A stretch of 64,000 nt of DNA from Thelonectria olida. Lineage: Eukaryota > Ascomycota > Sordariomycetes > Hypocreales > Nectriaceae. Every line of letters begins with the position of its first letter. Position 1 is the first letter of the stretch. The notes under the pieces are model-generated. The model was not told the origin of the DNA. It saw only the letters and a program-made list of their open reading frames with translations, and made no database searches. The position numbers and the translations under genes are program-made. Shown piece by piece: positions 42,500 through 53,809 of the stretch. Location: positions 372,001 through 436,000 of the forward strand of contig JAGPYM010000029.1 in the NCBI GenBank assembly GCA_020736575.1. The letters are read 5' to 3'.

Positions 42500-43555
42500 A
42501 TGGCTGCGAAACCCGATGTCCTTTTCATTGAGTCTACTGTTCAGGTCACCGATAACGCTCGGCGACGAGCCCTCTCAGGGAAGTTCAACTTCATATCCTA
42601 TGACTGCGAATCAACAGAGCAGTTCAAGCAACGGATGAAGCCGGGCGGACCTTATGCCAACATCGTGGCAATTGTTCGCAACGGCTGGCTCAAGGCTGGT
42701 CCACTCGCATACCAGGTACCCTTCGCAACTGATGTCGTACCGCATTATCCGCCGTCTCTCAAGCTCATCTGCTGCAGTGGGCATGGGCATGATACGGCCG
42801 ATATCGAAGCCATGACGGCAAGGGGCATATGGTACTGCAACACGCCCAATGCATGCACTGAGGCCGTCGCAAATACCGCCCTGTCTCTCGTGCTCGACTC
42901 GTTTCGCCTCTTCACTTTTGCGCAATGGTGCGCGAGGTTCGATTGGATGAAGAGTCGAGCTCTCGGAACGCAGGCTGTTGATCCGACGCACAAGTCGCTT
43001 GGTGTGGTTGGCCTGGGTGACATCGGATTGGCCATTGCTCAGAAATGCGAAGCTTCGTTTGATATGAAGATTCATTACCAAAGTCCACGGCGGAAACACA
43101 AGGCAGAGGAATCATTGAAACATGGAGCATTGTACCACCCAACGGTCGAGGAAATGATTCCTCATGTCGACTGCATTGTCCTTGCCGCGCCGTACACCAT
43201 AGACACGCACCATTTACTTGCCAGCAAGCAATTCTCCTTGGCAAAGAAGGAAGGTATCAGAGTCGTCAATATCGCTAGAGGGAAGATGGTAGATGAGGAT
43301 GCCCTGTTGGAAGCCCTCGAAGACGGACGAGTTGTCGGTGTAGGCCTGGATGTGCACGCCAACGAGCCCGGTATAAACCCCAAGTTGAGAGACAACTGGC
43401 GGGTTACTGTTCTACCACATATTGGTGTCTGCTCCAAGACCAGTTGGGAGAATTTTGAAAAGATCAGTCTTGATAATTTAGAGGCCTTTTTTAGCGAGGG
43501 CGAACCGGTGACGCCAGTCAACCGTGTTATGCGAGAGATAATGGAGAGAAACTAA
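42500..43555 (+). CDS. D-isomer-specific 2-hydroxyacid dehydrogenase
   Basis: This single exon encodes 351 aa. The NAD(P)-binding Rossmann fold shows LGVVGLGDIGLAIAQ (GxGxxG at 171-176). The catalytic triad of the family is present: NIARGKMVD (Arg 260), HANEP (Glu 289) and LPHIG (His 307). The N-terminal substrate domain ends in the CCSGHGHDTADIEA region, matching glyoxylate/hydroxypyruvate reductase-type enzymes, and NTPNACTEAVANTALSLVL is the hinge. Role: reversible reduction of a 2-oxoacid to a D-2-hydroxyacid. Downstream of a transaminase, it could reduce the resulting 2-oxoacid and recycle NAD(P)+ (inference). There is no targeting signal. Confidence 0.92.
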   Translation: MAAKPDVLFIESTVQVTDNARRRALSGKFNFISYDCESTEQFKQRMKPGGPYANIVAIVRNGWLKAGPLAYQVPFATDVVPHYPPSLKLICCSGHGHDTADIEAMTARGIWYCNTPNACTEAVANTALSLVLDSFRLFTFAQWCARFDWMKSRALGTQAVDPTHKSLGVVGLGDIGLAIAQKCEASFDMKIHYQSPRRKHKAEESLKHGALYHPTVEEMIPHVDCIVLAAPYTIDTHHLLASKQFSLAKKEGIRVVNIARGKMVDEDALLEALEDGRVVGVGLDVHANEPGINPKLRDNWRVTVLPHIGVCSKTSWENFEKISLDNLEAFFSEGEPVTPVNRVMREIMERN

Positions 43556-43997
43556 GATCCATGTTTTCATGCACAAGGGATCTAGTCTAACTTGTCGGTC
43601 AGGGGTTTGGCAAAATATGCGGTAGATCTCTGTCCTGTACAAGCACGTATTTAAGATCAAATTTCGTTGTTTAGAAAGGGTTCTTATAGGTGATGAGACG
43701 AGATACCTCCATCCCCCAAAACCAGACTGTCGAATCTATATCAATGAGTAAAGACAAAATGCAGTGCTACTGCTGCACGAACTCGATCTCAGCATCGATC
43801 ACTTGAATTTCCAGGATAAAGTCGAGCGGGTCGATGTTAGTAGTTACCTAGGCCGCAGAACAGAGGTAGCTTGATGTTGAACTGGCCTAACTCCGGACTT
43901 TATTCAATTTCGACCTTAATTGGAACTCTGACTAAATATGACTTCCCTTGTTAGCCATTGCTGAGCTACCTCCCTCCGGAGGTTGTTTCCTTTTCAC
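43556..43997. other. Intergenic, right edge of the metabolic block
   Basis: Convergent 3' flanks; nothing recognisable. Confidence 0.45.
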
Positions 43998-44804
43998 CTA
44001 TCTAGGTAAATATCGAATCACCGCATAGATCGGCTCGTGGAGCAGTGTCCTGTGTAGAGCTATCAAAGCTTGCCACTGCTCGTTGTTTAGTTTGTTAGTG
44101 CCTGGCTCGTTGGGCGACTGGGCATTGTCGACCTCGATGCACTTGGTTTCGACCATTGCTAGGCCTGCGTAGATGCCTTTGACCTCGGCGATAAGTTGGT
44201 CTTGTGAGATGGGTCGGGTCTCTGGCTGTAGCAGGACTTGCGTCTCCTGGTCGTTGGGCTTGGGGAGGCGTTGGGTGATTGGGCTGGCCTTGTTTGCCAG
44301 TGGTTGCGGGCGAGCCGGTTCGGTAGGCGGCACGTGTGGGCTGCGGGACCTGCTGCGTTGCGCATCATCATCCTCAACCCACAGCTGCCTTGCTGAAGCG
44401 CGCTTCGGCCTTTCCGGGATATATTCCAGGCCAGCTGCTCTGGCGTTAGAGATGGCGATCAGTTGTGAGCTGGGCTCATGTTTGACGGCTTGGGGAGTAT
44501 CACGTCTCTCCAGCGGTTTGTTCTCGGCATCTGTTTGGCCTGAATGGTCCTGGACGGAGTCATTTTGTTGGGTCTTGCGCAAGAACGCTTCCCACTTCTT
44601 TGTGATATCCATGCTGGTATCTTGAGGGGGGGCGGGTTTGGGCTGTTTACTGGTGAGCAGCAACTGCCGGAAATGGTAGGCCTCGATGTCTTCGCTGGGC
44701 TCGGTCCTGGTTTGCGTCATGTGCGGTGAGGAAGAGGGCGCACAGCGTTGTCGAAAAGGGGAGGAGGAGGACTGCGTCTGGGAGTGGGGGCTGGAGAGCG
44801 CCAA
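43998..44804 (-). CDS. Truncated Est1-like protein, N-terminal part
   Basis: The open frame of 268 codons has a Ser/Pro/Gln-rich, charged N-terminal two thirds with a basic RSRSRSP stretch. It then has LIAEVKGIYAGLAMVETKCIEVD and LNNEQWQALIALHRTLLHE. I recognise the last segment as the start of the conserved region of fungal Est1/SMG-type DNA/RNA-binding proteins, where LLHE is followed by a HHDFF motif and several hundred more residues. Here the match ends exactly at LLHE and a short unrelated tail (PIYAVIRYLPR) leads to a stop at 43998. It is therefore probably a truncated duplicate. Family recognition is from memory, and an intron with a distant continuation cannot be excluded. Confidence 0.5.
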   Translation of the reverse strand: MALSSPHSQTQSSSSPFRQRCAPSSSPHMTQTRTEPSEDIEAYHFRQLLLTSKQPKPAPPQDTSMDITKKWEAFLRKTQQNDSVQDHSGQTDAENKPLERRDTPQAVKHEPSSQLIAISNARAAGLEYIPERPKRASARQLWVEDDDAQRSRSRSPHVPPTEPARPQPLANKASPITQRLPKPNDQETQVLLQPETRPISQDQLIAEVKGIYAGLAMVETKCIEVDNAQSPNEPGTNKLNNEQWQALIALHRTLLHEPIYAVIRYLPR

Positions 44805-47473
44805 TTATGCTGATCCAGAAGCAAAAGGTGCTAATGAGGATTTGTCGACGGTTTCTGGAGACGGATTTAGTAGGGTGAGCAAGAGACGGGGAAAAGAGAG
44901 GCAAAGGAGACTGTTCCTACCGTCTGAGAAACTGCAGGTACACTACAGCCAGAGGAGAGCCTGTCACGACCCAACCCAGCAACGCTCTATTATATTTAAG
45001 TCAGCATACTTCTCAATTGGGGCAGACGATCATCCCACAGGCTTGTCGCGACACGGGCCCACGAAAGGTGCTCCTCTTGGCTTCTGGCGAGGAGAATCAG
45101 GAATGATAGAGAGGCGTTGATTGACAAGAGGTAACTGTTGAGCATCGCAAATTCCAGCCGTGGCTTGCAGAACAGCGGCGCGAGGCAGGTCGAGGGACCA
45201 GCAGTAGCAACGCTTGTGTTGCAGGCTTGTTTTCAAGTTGAACAAGTGTAGCGTTTTGCGGATGGCAGCTGATGGATAGAAGCAGAGGAGATGGGTAGAC
45301 GGTGAGATGGGCAGACGGGCAAAAACAAAATACAACGCTTCAAGAAAAGAGGGGTAGACTGGGAGAGCTTCCTTTTTGATGGTGTTGCTCGACTTGATCC
45401 GTAATGGAGAGTTCGGTAGAGTACGGGGTGCGTGTAGAAAGAATCATGTATATGGCCTCAGGGGAGAGGGGAGAGGGGAGAGGGATGGGGAACGATCGGA
45501 TCTGGAGAGCAGTGAAGAGGTTGAGGCCGTGGGGAAAGATAATGGCAATGTCACTTCCAGGCTTGCCTCGACGAGGCGAGCCAAAGTGAAAGGAAATGAT
45601 GTTTCCCTGGGCCAACCATGCGAGCCATGCGAACCACGCGAACCACTGCGCCTCGGACTTCATCGTTGCCGTCCAGCGTGTGTCCAGGCATGATTGGCCG
45701 ACTTCAAACGTCAGCTTGGCCTTTATGCTGCGTCTTTACTCGGAGGGAGCCCATGCGAACCATTTTGCTGCATGCAAGGCAATGCGGCGCCTCGCCCGTG
45801 TCAAGGTCTGGTTGGTCAATGTTATCATTTCCCCTCTTTGCCTAATTCTTGGCCTCGCCTAGCGGGCGAAGCTGAGTTGAATGCCCTTTCCTTTCCCTCT
45901 GAGAGACAGATTCACAAACTCCGTCGTCTTGCCGCCTGTTCCAAGAGCCAACACCATTCACTCCGACACTTATTGTGAATAAATTCGACAAAGCCACTCA
46001 CCAAGCAGTCCATCATCAACGACACGATTCGACGTTCAATTCTTTAACACGAGCACTTGCTCAACTTGGTGGACAAGGAACTCTGAACGCCAGAACTGGG
46101 CGTTCCGTTCATATGGTCAGAGAAGGCGAAACTGGCAATGTCAGGGGCCCATCATCCGCAAAGACGAAAGATACAATTACGCACACGACCAACGACGAAG
46201 AAGGGGGCATTTACGACGGCCAGAGCACCATCGCTTGGATTGTTGCAGCTTGGAGTTCCACCATCGGGTCAAACGTGGTAATCAGGTGGCTTCAGAGCTC
46301 GTCAACACCCGACAAAGCCACAGATCAATCATGCTGGGCACGATTTCCAGCAAGTTCACCAGTCGTGCACATTGAGAGAGTATAGCTAACAAACATTGTT
46401 GATAGGCATGCAACCCTCGAACGGTTCGACCGCCACCGATACTCCCGTCTTTCCTCCACCGAGCGTACACGTGCGAACTGTTGCTGGGCCTTTTGGCTCT
46501 TCTAACTCTGATACACTGGGCAGCCGTGGTTCGACAGTTTCGACAAGGGCGATGGAGGGAGAGATACCTTTCCGCGACGGTGGACACGGCATTGCTGTGT
46601 TTGATCACGGCGGCTTTCTTGGTGGGTGATGCTACCACGCTGCTCCTCCGAGTCCTCCCCATCATCTCCGATATCTGTATGCTTGTTTGTCTTTCTCTTG
46701 AGCGTCAGTCGCCGCGGGGCTGAGGGCGACGAAGGGGTCTATCGGGCAAGCGTTGTGAGTGTTGTCTACTATCACGATGATGGTCATGACTGGTGCATAC
46801 TGGTCGCGGTTGGTGGGAAGTACACATATCGCAACATAACTTTCTTGAGAGGACCATCTGGCGCACAGCTGCATCTGACTTGGAGTATCGAGTCCATGTC
46901 ACCTAACTAAGGCTAGTTGGGAGTCAGAACTCGCTCATATGATTACATGTTTTAGGTTACTGTTAGAAATTCTACTAGGAGGGGAATCTACTAGAGTGAA
47001 GTTGGAGGACAGGACTTGGTGTTGAACGCATGTTCCTTAGGTATCTATATCAAGAACCCTTTGCTCGTTCTAGCTTTAGTAAAAACTAGACTTCATACTT
47101 TTATTCTACATGGACGCAGTACTTGTGCTGAAGTAGTATCAACGCGGTTATGAGATCGAGTTGGGTTGAATGGTTGACGAGGCAATTCTAGCATGTCACT
47201 TCACTTAGGCACAGTCTATGAAGTCGCCTTTTCACAAGGTATTCATGTGCTTGGCTTTTGAGGCTTTAAGCTGACACAGAAATCGGTATAGAGAAGGCCA
47301 CATCTTCTCACATTTCTACAGTTTGACTTGAGAAAGACGCCGTCTCTCCATTTCATTTAACGCCGTGCCATGATTCAGTACAGCAACCACCCAACTTTGT
47401 GCACGCCTTTACCAGAGCTGGAACTTCTCTTCTACCATAACCCAAGCCCTGACCTGATCAGACTTGACTATTT
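44805..47473. other. Long gene-poor stretch with weak coding hints
   Basis: No gene could be supported over ~2.7 kb. A 9-bp minisatellite (CATGCGAAC-like, four copies) lies at about 45616-45651. An open plus-strand frame at 46406-46723, preceded by a possible TTGATAG acceptor, encodes a hydrophobic stretch (LLLGLLALLTLIHWAAVVRQ). It could be an exon of a small membrane protein, but no first exon was found. Confidence 0.35.
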
Positions 47474-50400
47474 CTACATTCCGGCCGCACTACTCGGTTT
47501 GCCTGGAAATGCCTCGGAAGGCAGGAGAAACTTACCAGAGGGGCTTCCATTCTGAAACTCGACCCAATCTGATGTCACATCAAGCTTAGTATCGTCACGA
47601 CGCCTCTTTCGTGAACCCAGAGCAGTCTCTCCCTCTTCTGAGCGCTGCATGATACTTCGCAGAGATTGCGGCATAGTGACAAACCTCGGGTCCCTCTCGA
47701 GTATCGACGGGCAAATCTCGGGGTTGGTGCGAGATACTGGCAGTGGCTCTCTATCAATGGATATCCTCAACATCTCGCCCGGATTTCGGGGTGGTATGAG
47801 TGTTTGCTTTGTGTTGCCGAGTCCGAACCAGTCTGGCAATGACACCAACTCAGCCGTGTCGGAATGCGAGCCCGAGGTTCTGGAAAGATGAACGTTTCCG
47901 CCTGACATGGAAACCGCGAGGGAGGTTACAGTTGCATCATCGCCTACACTCCACGAGCGGGTCAGGCTCTGTGACGTATTCGGACTGTTGATCAGTTGTT
48001 GGTCGTTCGGGATCGGCAGGGTTGACACGTCGGAATCTGTTGTCACTCGTGGAGAGTCTTCTTTCGTCTCACCCAATTGCACATTGGTGACTTGGGATTG
48101 AGGATCATGGAGAAATTCGTCCGGAATAGATAGTACGGTAGGCTCGGTGTTGACACGGTCATGTGGCTCTCCAAACAAAGCACCATCTTTGCGCTGCACA
48201 ACGAGATAGGAACCACAGGATGAGAAATGGAATGATGTGATATTATGGGTGTTTTCGAGGTTGTGCAAGATGTAGTGGCTGCCTGATGAAGATGTTAGAG
48301 TCTTGTGTGAACTGGTTTTTGGAGACGTACTGTTTCTGTACTGCCAAATGACGGCTCGATGGTAGAGTGAGGACCACCAAGTAGCCTGAAATGCTATAAT
48401 AGCCAGTTGCGGATGGAAGGTAACGTGCTGGAGAGGGTTTGGAATGGTAAAGCTCAAGACTCCCACGACTTCGAGGGTCAGCTGGCGTCGGGCATTGTAG
48501 GTAAGTACAGTAAGAGTCTGCGTGTCCGACTCGTACGTCTCGCTACACGCCAGGACGTGTCCAGATGGAGCGAAATGAACTGAAAATGGATCCGAGTGGG
48601 AGACGGGGCTTTCAGAGTATAAACCCTTGCGTTTCCATGCGAAATCGGGCTCTCCCCGTGACCTCGCTGGCAAGAGATGTGGAAATATCATGGCTTCACT
48701 CCGGCCAGCTACTGGTCCGAGGACAAAGAGAGTGCGAAGAACGCTGAATGCCATGATATCGGGACTGATTGCCAGGCCGATATCTATCTCTTCGCAACTG
48801 TGAAGATGATTGCGCATCGGTTGGAGTATTTCGGCTGGCTCGACAGGGCTTTCGAATTTGGCAACTCTCCGGCTGGCTGGTTCAAGCCTCCAAATCTCAT
48901 ACAAGGCAACCCACCCTGAACAGAGCGCCGTAAGATCAGAGTTGGAGTTTCGAATCGTGTAAATATAGTCCGGGTCGTTGAAGGATCTGCAAAACTTGAG
49001 CTACGATTGCTTTTGGTAGAAATGGTGCGGATGACTTACTCTGGTGCCCAAATGCTCAGGACACCTTTGAGATTGCCATTCTCTGAAGTCCGCGACATCA
49101 ACGCCACACAATCCTGGGAAGCAGTCTGGCGCTTCGGAGGCTCAGGTCTCTGAAAAGATATCCTTGTGCTCTTGGGGGAGAAGAAGAATGGGCTCTCGAC
49201 AATGCCCGTCATTTCATCCCAGATGATCTTTGGGCATGCCTCCAGCCTGTCGCCCCATGTTTCGACAACTTTTCCGAGGCTCTTTACAAACTCTTGAATA
49301 ATCTGAAAGATACCAGGATTGAAGAGTCCAACATGTTGGTCAAAGGACTTCAAAATTGCAGAGGCCCAATCGCGTAGTATCGAACCCGGAGGATGACTGA
49401 GCCCAAGAGCCTGTCTCTGACGTTTTGCCATGTAGAAGCACTCGAGCCACATGGATAGCACCGTGGGTTCTTTGAGGAAAGATGAAAGGGTCTCCATGAA
49501 GCTTGAAACGGCCCTCTTGATTCCTTCATGTTCCGCAGTGCTTCTTGCCGCATGAGCCTGACTGGCCCGCCGCGAAGGGTAGATACTTGCCTGAAGTATG
49601 ACAAGCCAGTGAACAGCCGCATAGGCAGTAAAGCAAAGTAGGTCTTCAAACTCGCCGTCTGAGTCTCGCAGATTCAGCGTGACAGAGAGAGACTGGGCTT
49701 GAGTGTGAAATAGAAGTTGACGCAAACAACAGTTTGCGAGCCGAAGTCTTGCCGTCGTTGGATGGACTATTAGGTCGTGAATATTAGCCGTCGAAAGCTT
49801 TTCAGAATTCCAACTGCCCTCAATAATCTCCTTCACAGACAAATGGACAAGTCGTAAGCTCGTTGTCCTCCGAGTGTGCAATAACATGTCGTTAGTCGTC
49901 ACACGCTCAACAAGCCCGGCACATGCCATGATGGCGCTGTCTTCAAACTCTGAGACTTGGTCGGCATCTGATGCTGTTGAAATAACGTCCTCGGCAGCAA
50001 GAGCGTGTTGGACCTGCTTGGAAGACATTTCTACGACGGAGAATGCCAACCAAGTCAGAATCCTGGAGGCGAGATTCGTCGACGTCTGTCCTGCTCCAAG
50101 AATACACGAGAAGATGCGCTCATACATTGCTTCTAGACCCTCAGGTGTGTTGATGCGGTTAATAGCCTCGACTCGCTGCCTGGGCGTGATGAATGGTGCG
50201 CGAAGGAACTTGAACATGAGTTTCGCCCAGAGAAACATGCCGTCAGCTCCACACCTGAGTCGATCTGTCATAGCTTGCAGCTGATCACTCGCAGACTCGG
50301 GAAGAAGACCCTGTTCGAATAGAGTCTGGAGCTGGCTTTGGCAGAAGAAGCCGATATCCTGGGAGAAGCCTCGCAAGTGCAGCTGCATCTCGAATGGGAC

Positions 50401-52280
50401 TGAATGCATCAGACTGGCAACGTTGACGCGACTTAGAAGGAGTATACTCGCGCCTGGTGAGTGCCGGGATATCTTGAGAAGCGTGCTGATGAATGAATCA
50501 TTATCTGTGCACTCGTCGATGCCGTCCACAACGAGGATTGACTGATCATTGACGCAAAGTCCCAAAAGTTCGACCAATATTGATTCCGACGAGACCAGTT
50601 GGCCTTGGCTTTTGGATTCCATGATGAAACTGAATCGATCCAGGACGGTTCTGTTATATCGGTTTTGCCAGAGGATTTGCGTTAGGATTGCGCGGTATGC
50701 GGCGGTAGCAACACTGCTGTTCGTGGACGTGTACTCGAAGAAGTAATAGTAAACCTGTCGATGTCCCCTCTCCTGAGTAGAGACGCTGCTGTCGAGACTG
50801 TCTATGATGGACGAAGCCAAGACAGTCTTGCCGGCTCCGGGATGACCTGCCATTGATTAGCCAGCATACAAAGCTCCCACTTCTCGCCGTCGTACCATAG
50901 GCCCATAAGACACCAGATCCAAACTTGAATCTAGTTGGGGAAACCGTTGTTGCTTGCTCGAGCCAAGATTTGTACTTTTCCTCCTCGAAGAGCCACGACG
51001 AAGTCCCGTCTTCACGCAGTTGTATGGCTCTCTCACGCGCATCGACAAATCTGGGGGACGATAGCCACTCCTGAATGCTCGAAAACGATCGGCCTTCATC
51101 TAGTTAGATATGTCAAGCTGAGGAAGGCCGACAGCGGGCGCACGTACTCATACGATCCTTTTCCAGCGCCCTCATTTCTTGTCGGAGCTCAGCCAGCAAA
51201 GACGTCGTCTGTCCCCTTGCCTCAGAGTTTTGTTTCCGATCTTCACCCATTAATCGCCGTTCTTCATTTGCGAGCTGACGTTCTTTGGTGGCTTCTTGGC
51301 GTTCTGACTCGTTCAAGTCACGCTCTCGCTGGGCCTTTGACCTTTCAATGAGAGCTTCCGCTCGCACTTTGATGGACTGGGAAACGGTCCAGAGCATTAC
51401 CTCCTTGAAGAGCTCCTCTCGGCGCTTCATCATTTGCTGAATGAGATCGCCAAACCGTGCGTCAAAGGGCTTCCACAGCAACTGCCCAATGACGACAGGT
51501 GTCTTTTTTAACCCTGCGACTTTTCAGTTCCATTTCAGCTTTGAGGATGGTTATTCTTACGTCCATCCGATTTCGAGAAGACCCGGACAGCCGCGTGCAA
51601 AATTTGAAAAATGTCTTCATAGACAGCGATGATGTGACGTTGGATTCTTGCTTTGCTCGTGGCCATCTCTTCTTTGGAGTCGATAGGCCTCTTTTGCCGG
51701 GGGTCGTCTCTCTCTGGCTCATGAACAAGCTGGCACATCTCGTCGTATTGTGGAAATGCTTCGGCAAGGGTTGAGAACAATTCAGTCAACTTGTCAAAGA
51801 AGGTGGTGAAGTTGGCAGCCAGCTATTGATATGTCTATGAGCAAATCTGTGAAGGAAAAGACCGAAAGTAGAAACGAGTACCTGGAAGACTACCCTAATG
51901 CTTCCCCAGACAATGGCAGCATAATGTGGATTGGAAGATACAAAGATGTCGACAAGTTTGAAGTAGGGTTCGAGGAGGGAGATGAAGTTACGCATCACCT
52001 TCATCCACTTATTCCGTTTATCTGTTCGTCGGACCATGACCTCTAGTTCCTCGAGAGCCTTTTCAAACTCTCCCTTGGAGGGACATGGCGTGAACAGATG
52101 ACGCTCGTCGGTCGATAACGAAGAGAGGAACGAGTCTCGAGCCTTGATGAAGACATCTTCGGCAGCTTTCGTGCTGGACTAAATTAATCCATTCCGTCAA
52201 TGCTCTGCAACCTCTTGACGTCGGGTGATGGCGCAGTGACGTACCTCTGAGGCAAATTTACCGCTGATAGATGCACTCAT
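47474..52280 (-). CDS. NLR-type STAND protein: DUF7708-like domain, coiled coil, NACHT NTPase, beta-propeller-like C-terminus
   Basis: I resolve seven exons: 52280-52245, 52178-51882, 51822-51561, 51513-51148, 51099-50896, 50846-49040 and 48986-47474. A further 48-nt in-frame intron is probable at 48330-48283 (GTACGT...CTCTAAC...ATCAG), giving about 1478-1494 aa. The N-terminus reads RRTDKRNKWMKVMRNFI, YFKLVDIFVSSNPHYAAIVW and LAANFTTFFDKLTELFSTLAEAFPQYDEM, the domain I know as DUF7708 in fungal NACHT proteins. Residues about 199-320 are a charged coiled coil. The NTPase has WAYGHPGAGKTVLAS (Walker A, about 386-396) and ILVVDGIDEC (Walker B). The C-terminal ~490 residues are propeller-like (FSVHFAPSGHVLAC, HVTFHPQLAIIAF, FHFSSCGSYLVV) and end with a basic SRKRRRD. 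Expected role: cytosolic sensor for non-self or stress. Confidence 0.87.
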
Positions 52281-53809
52281 GGCGAGGACCTTCGGCTCAA
52301 ATCATAGATTGCTCCCAGCTAGAAAATGCGGGACATCTCATTTTCAACAAGTCTGCTTGGTGGCTGAGCAGTTGGTTGCCTCTTATCATTTAGCCCATTC
52401 TCGAAAGAATGCCTTGCGGAAGGCAACCATTGGAACGCTTTTGGAATGGTCACACAGCTGTTGTTTAACTCAACTAATCCCTTTAAGGATGGCAGACGTC
52501 TCAGCACGTCTGCGACGGGGCGCATTACCCGATGGGTACGAGGACAGGAACCCCAAGACACTTTGCGTACATGTCAGGTAGTACAATGCTAGTGGCTTGT
52601 CTAACCACATGATTCCAATTAGAAATATTATTTAAGTTTTAATTTTAAATAATTATTAAAAATTATAAATAATATAAGATTTTTATATAATATTATATTT
52701 TATCTTATTTTAATCTTAATATTCTAATCTCTCTATTAATATAAACTTAAAATAGTTTAATTTACTATTATAAACTATAAAAGCTAGCATCCAGCCAGAA
52801 TGAATTTTATAATTCTAAATCGCGCAAGAATTGGTTATCCAATCTTATCTAAGTGATACTGTTAGAAAGAGGGGAAAATAACTCTCCTACCCCGAATAGC
52901 TTATGATTAATCGTCTGGGGATCGCTGAGATATGAAATTTCTAATTCGAGTGAGGAGATCCTGCAGGCAACTTGATGGGACTCAAGTATCACGGGATCTC
53001 TCAGATCATGTGAAATTTCTAAATAGAAGACATTCAGTCCGTGGCGGGTAAAGTTTCAAGTGGCTGAGACACACCAGGACACAGGGACGCAATGAAGGCG
53101 ACGCTTACTGGGCAGCCGAAGCGCGTCCCCTTTTTCGCTAAACAGACGTTCTTCTGAGCCTTTCCTGTGCGGGACACATGTAATTATGACCATTCCTTTA
53201 GTTGCCTCGGCCATTTCACCAGCCTTTGTCTCCTCAACCGGCCGTTGAAACCCGAGTTGCACCTGGATTGGAACGCCATCCCGTGTTACTGTAGACCAGA
53301 GCCCCCCCCGCTGAAGTAGTAGTATCAAAAGGATTGACGCTGGAAGAGATCAAAATCGACATTTAGCTATGGAACCAGGTGTTTCAAGACGGGTAAGGTC
53401 AGTAGGCCGCCGATAGCTGCTGGCTTCGGGCAAACAACCTATAGAAAGGTTGCGGAGCCATGCGAGGAGCATGAGTAGGAGCCGCCACGATCGCGTGAAT
53501 TGTCAATTCTATTCGCTATACTCGTTCTGTAATACTGTGCACCACCTTCCCGTACTCTTGAGGATGTGGGCGTTAGAGTCGGCACTGTGCGCGGTCGGGT
53601 GTTTACGCCGGAGGGCAGGGCGGCGTCGATGTTGTGGTCATCTAACACCCTATAACGATTTTAATGCTAGAAAAGTAGACGTTACTGTAGTGTAGCCCTT
53701 CCCACCCGTTTATAGTAGACCTATGCATCACCTGACCACGGAAACCGCAGAAGAAAGCTAGCCCTTCAAACCGAAATATATGCCGAGTAATCATGTAACC
53801 AGCAACAGT
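52281..53809. other. Intergenic: NLR promoter, AT-rich patch, no supported gene
   Basis: The NLR 5' flank leads into an AT-rich patch (see repeat), then ~1 kb with scattered short frames (53056-53328, 53439-53695) lacking domains. Confidence 0.4.
52619..52790. repeat. Small AT-rich patch
   Basis: About 170 bp are almost wholly A+T, abruptly bounded by normal GC. It resembles a fragment of the RIP-mutated repeats elsewhere in the window; no TIR or coding remnant is visible. Confidence 0.5.

Noticed and set aside
29833..43555. Interpretation as a secondary-metabolite biosynthetic cluster
   Set aside because: There is no PKS, NRPS, terpene or P450 gene; all enzymes fit primary nitrogen/carbon catabolism.
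46282..46902. Several overlapping frames on both strands, including a hydrophobic one at 46481-46723
   Set aside because: No start, no partner exon with a convincing donor, and mutual overlap; recorded only as a weak hint in the gap entry.
47507..47539. GTAAGT...CCAG pair near the 3' end of the NLR gene
   Set aside because: Only about 33 nt, too short to splice; the frame reads through.
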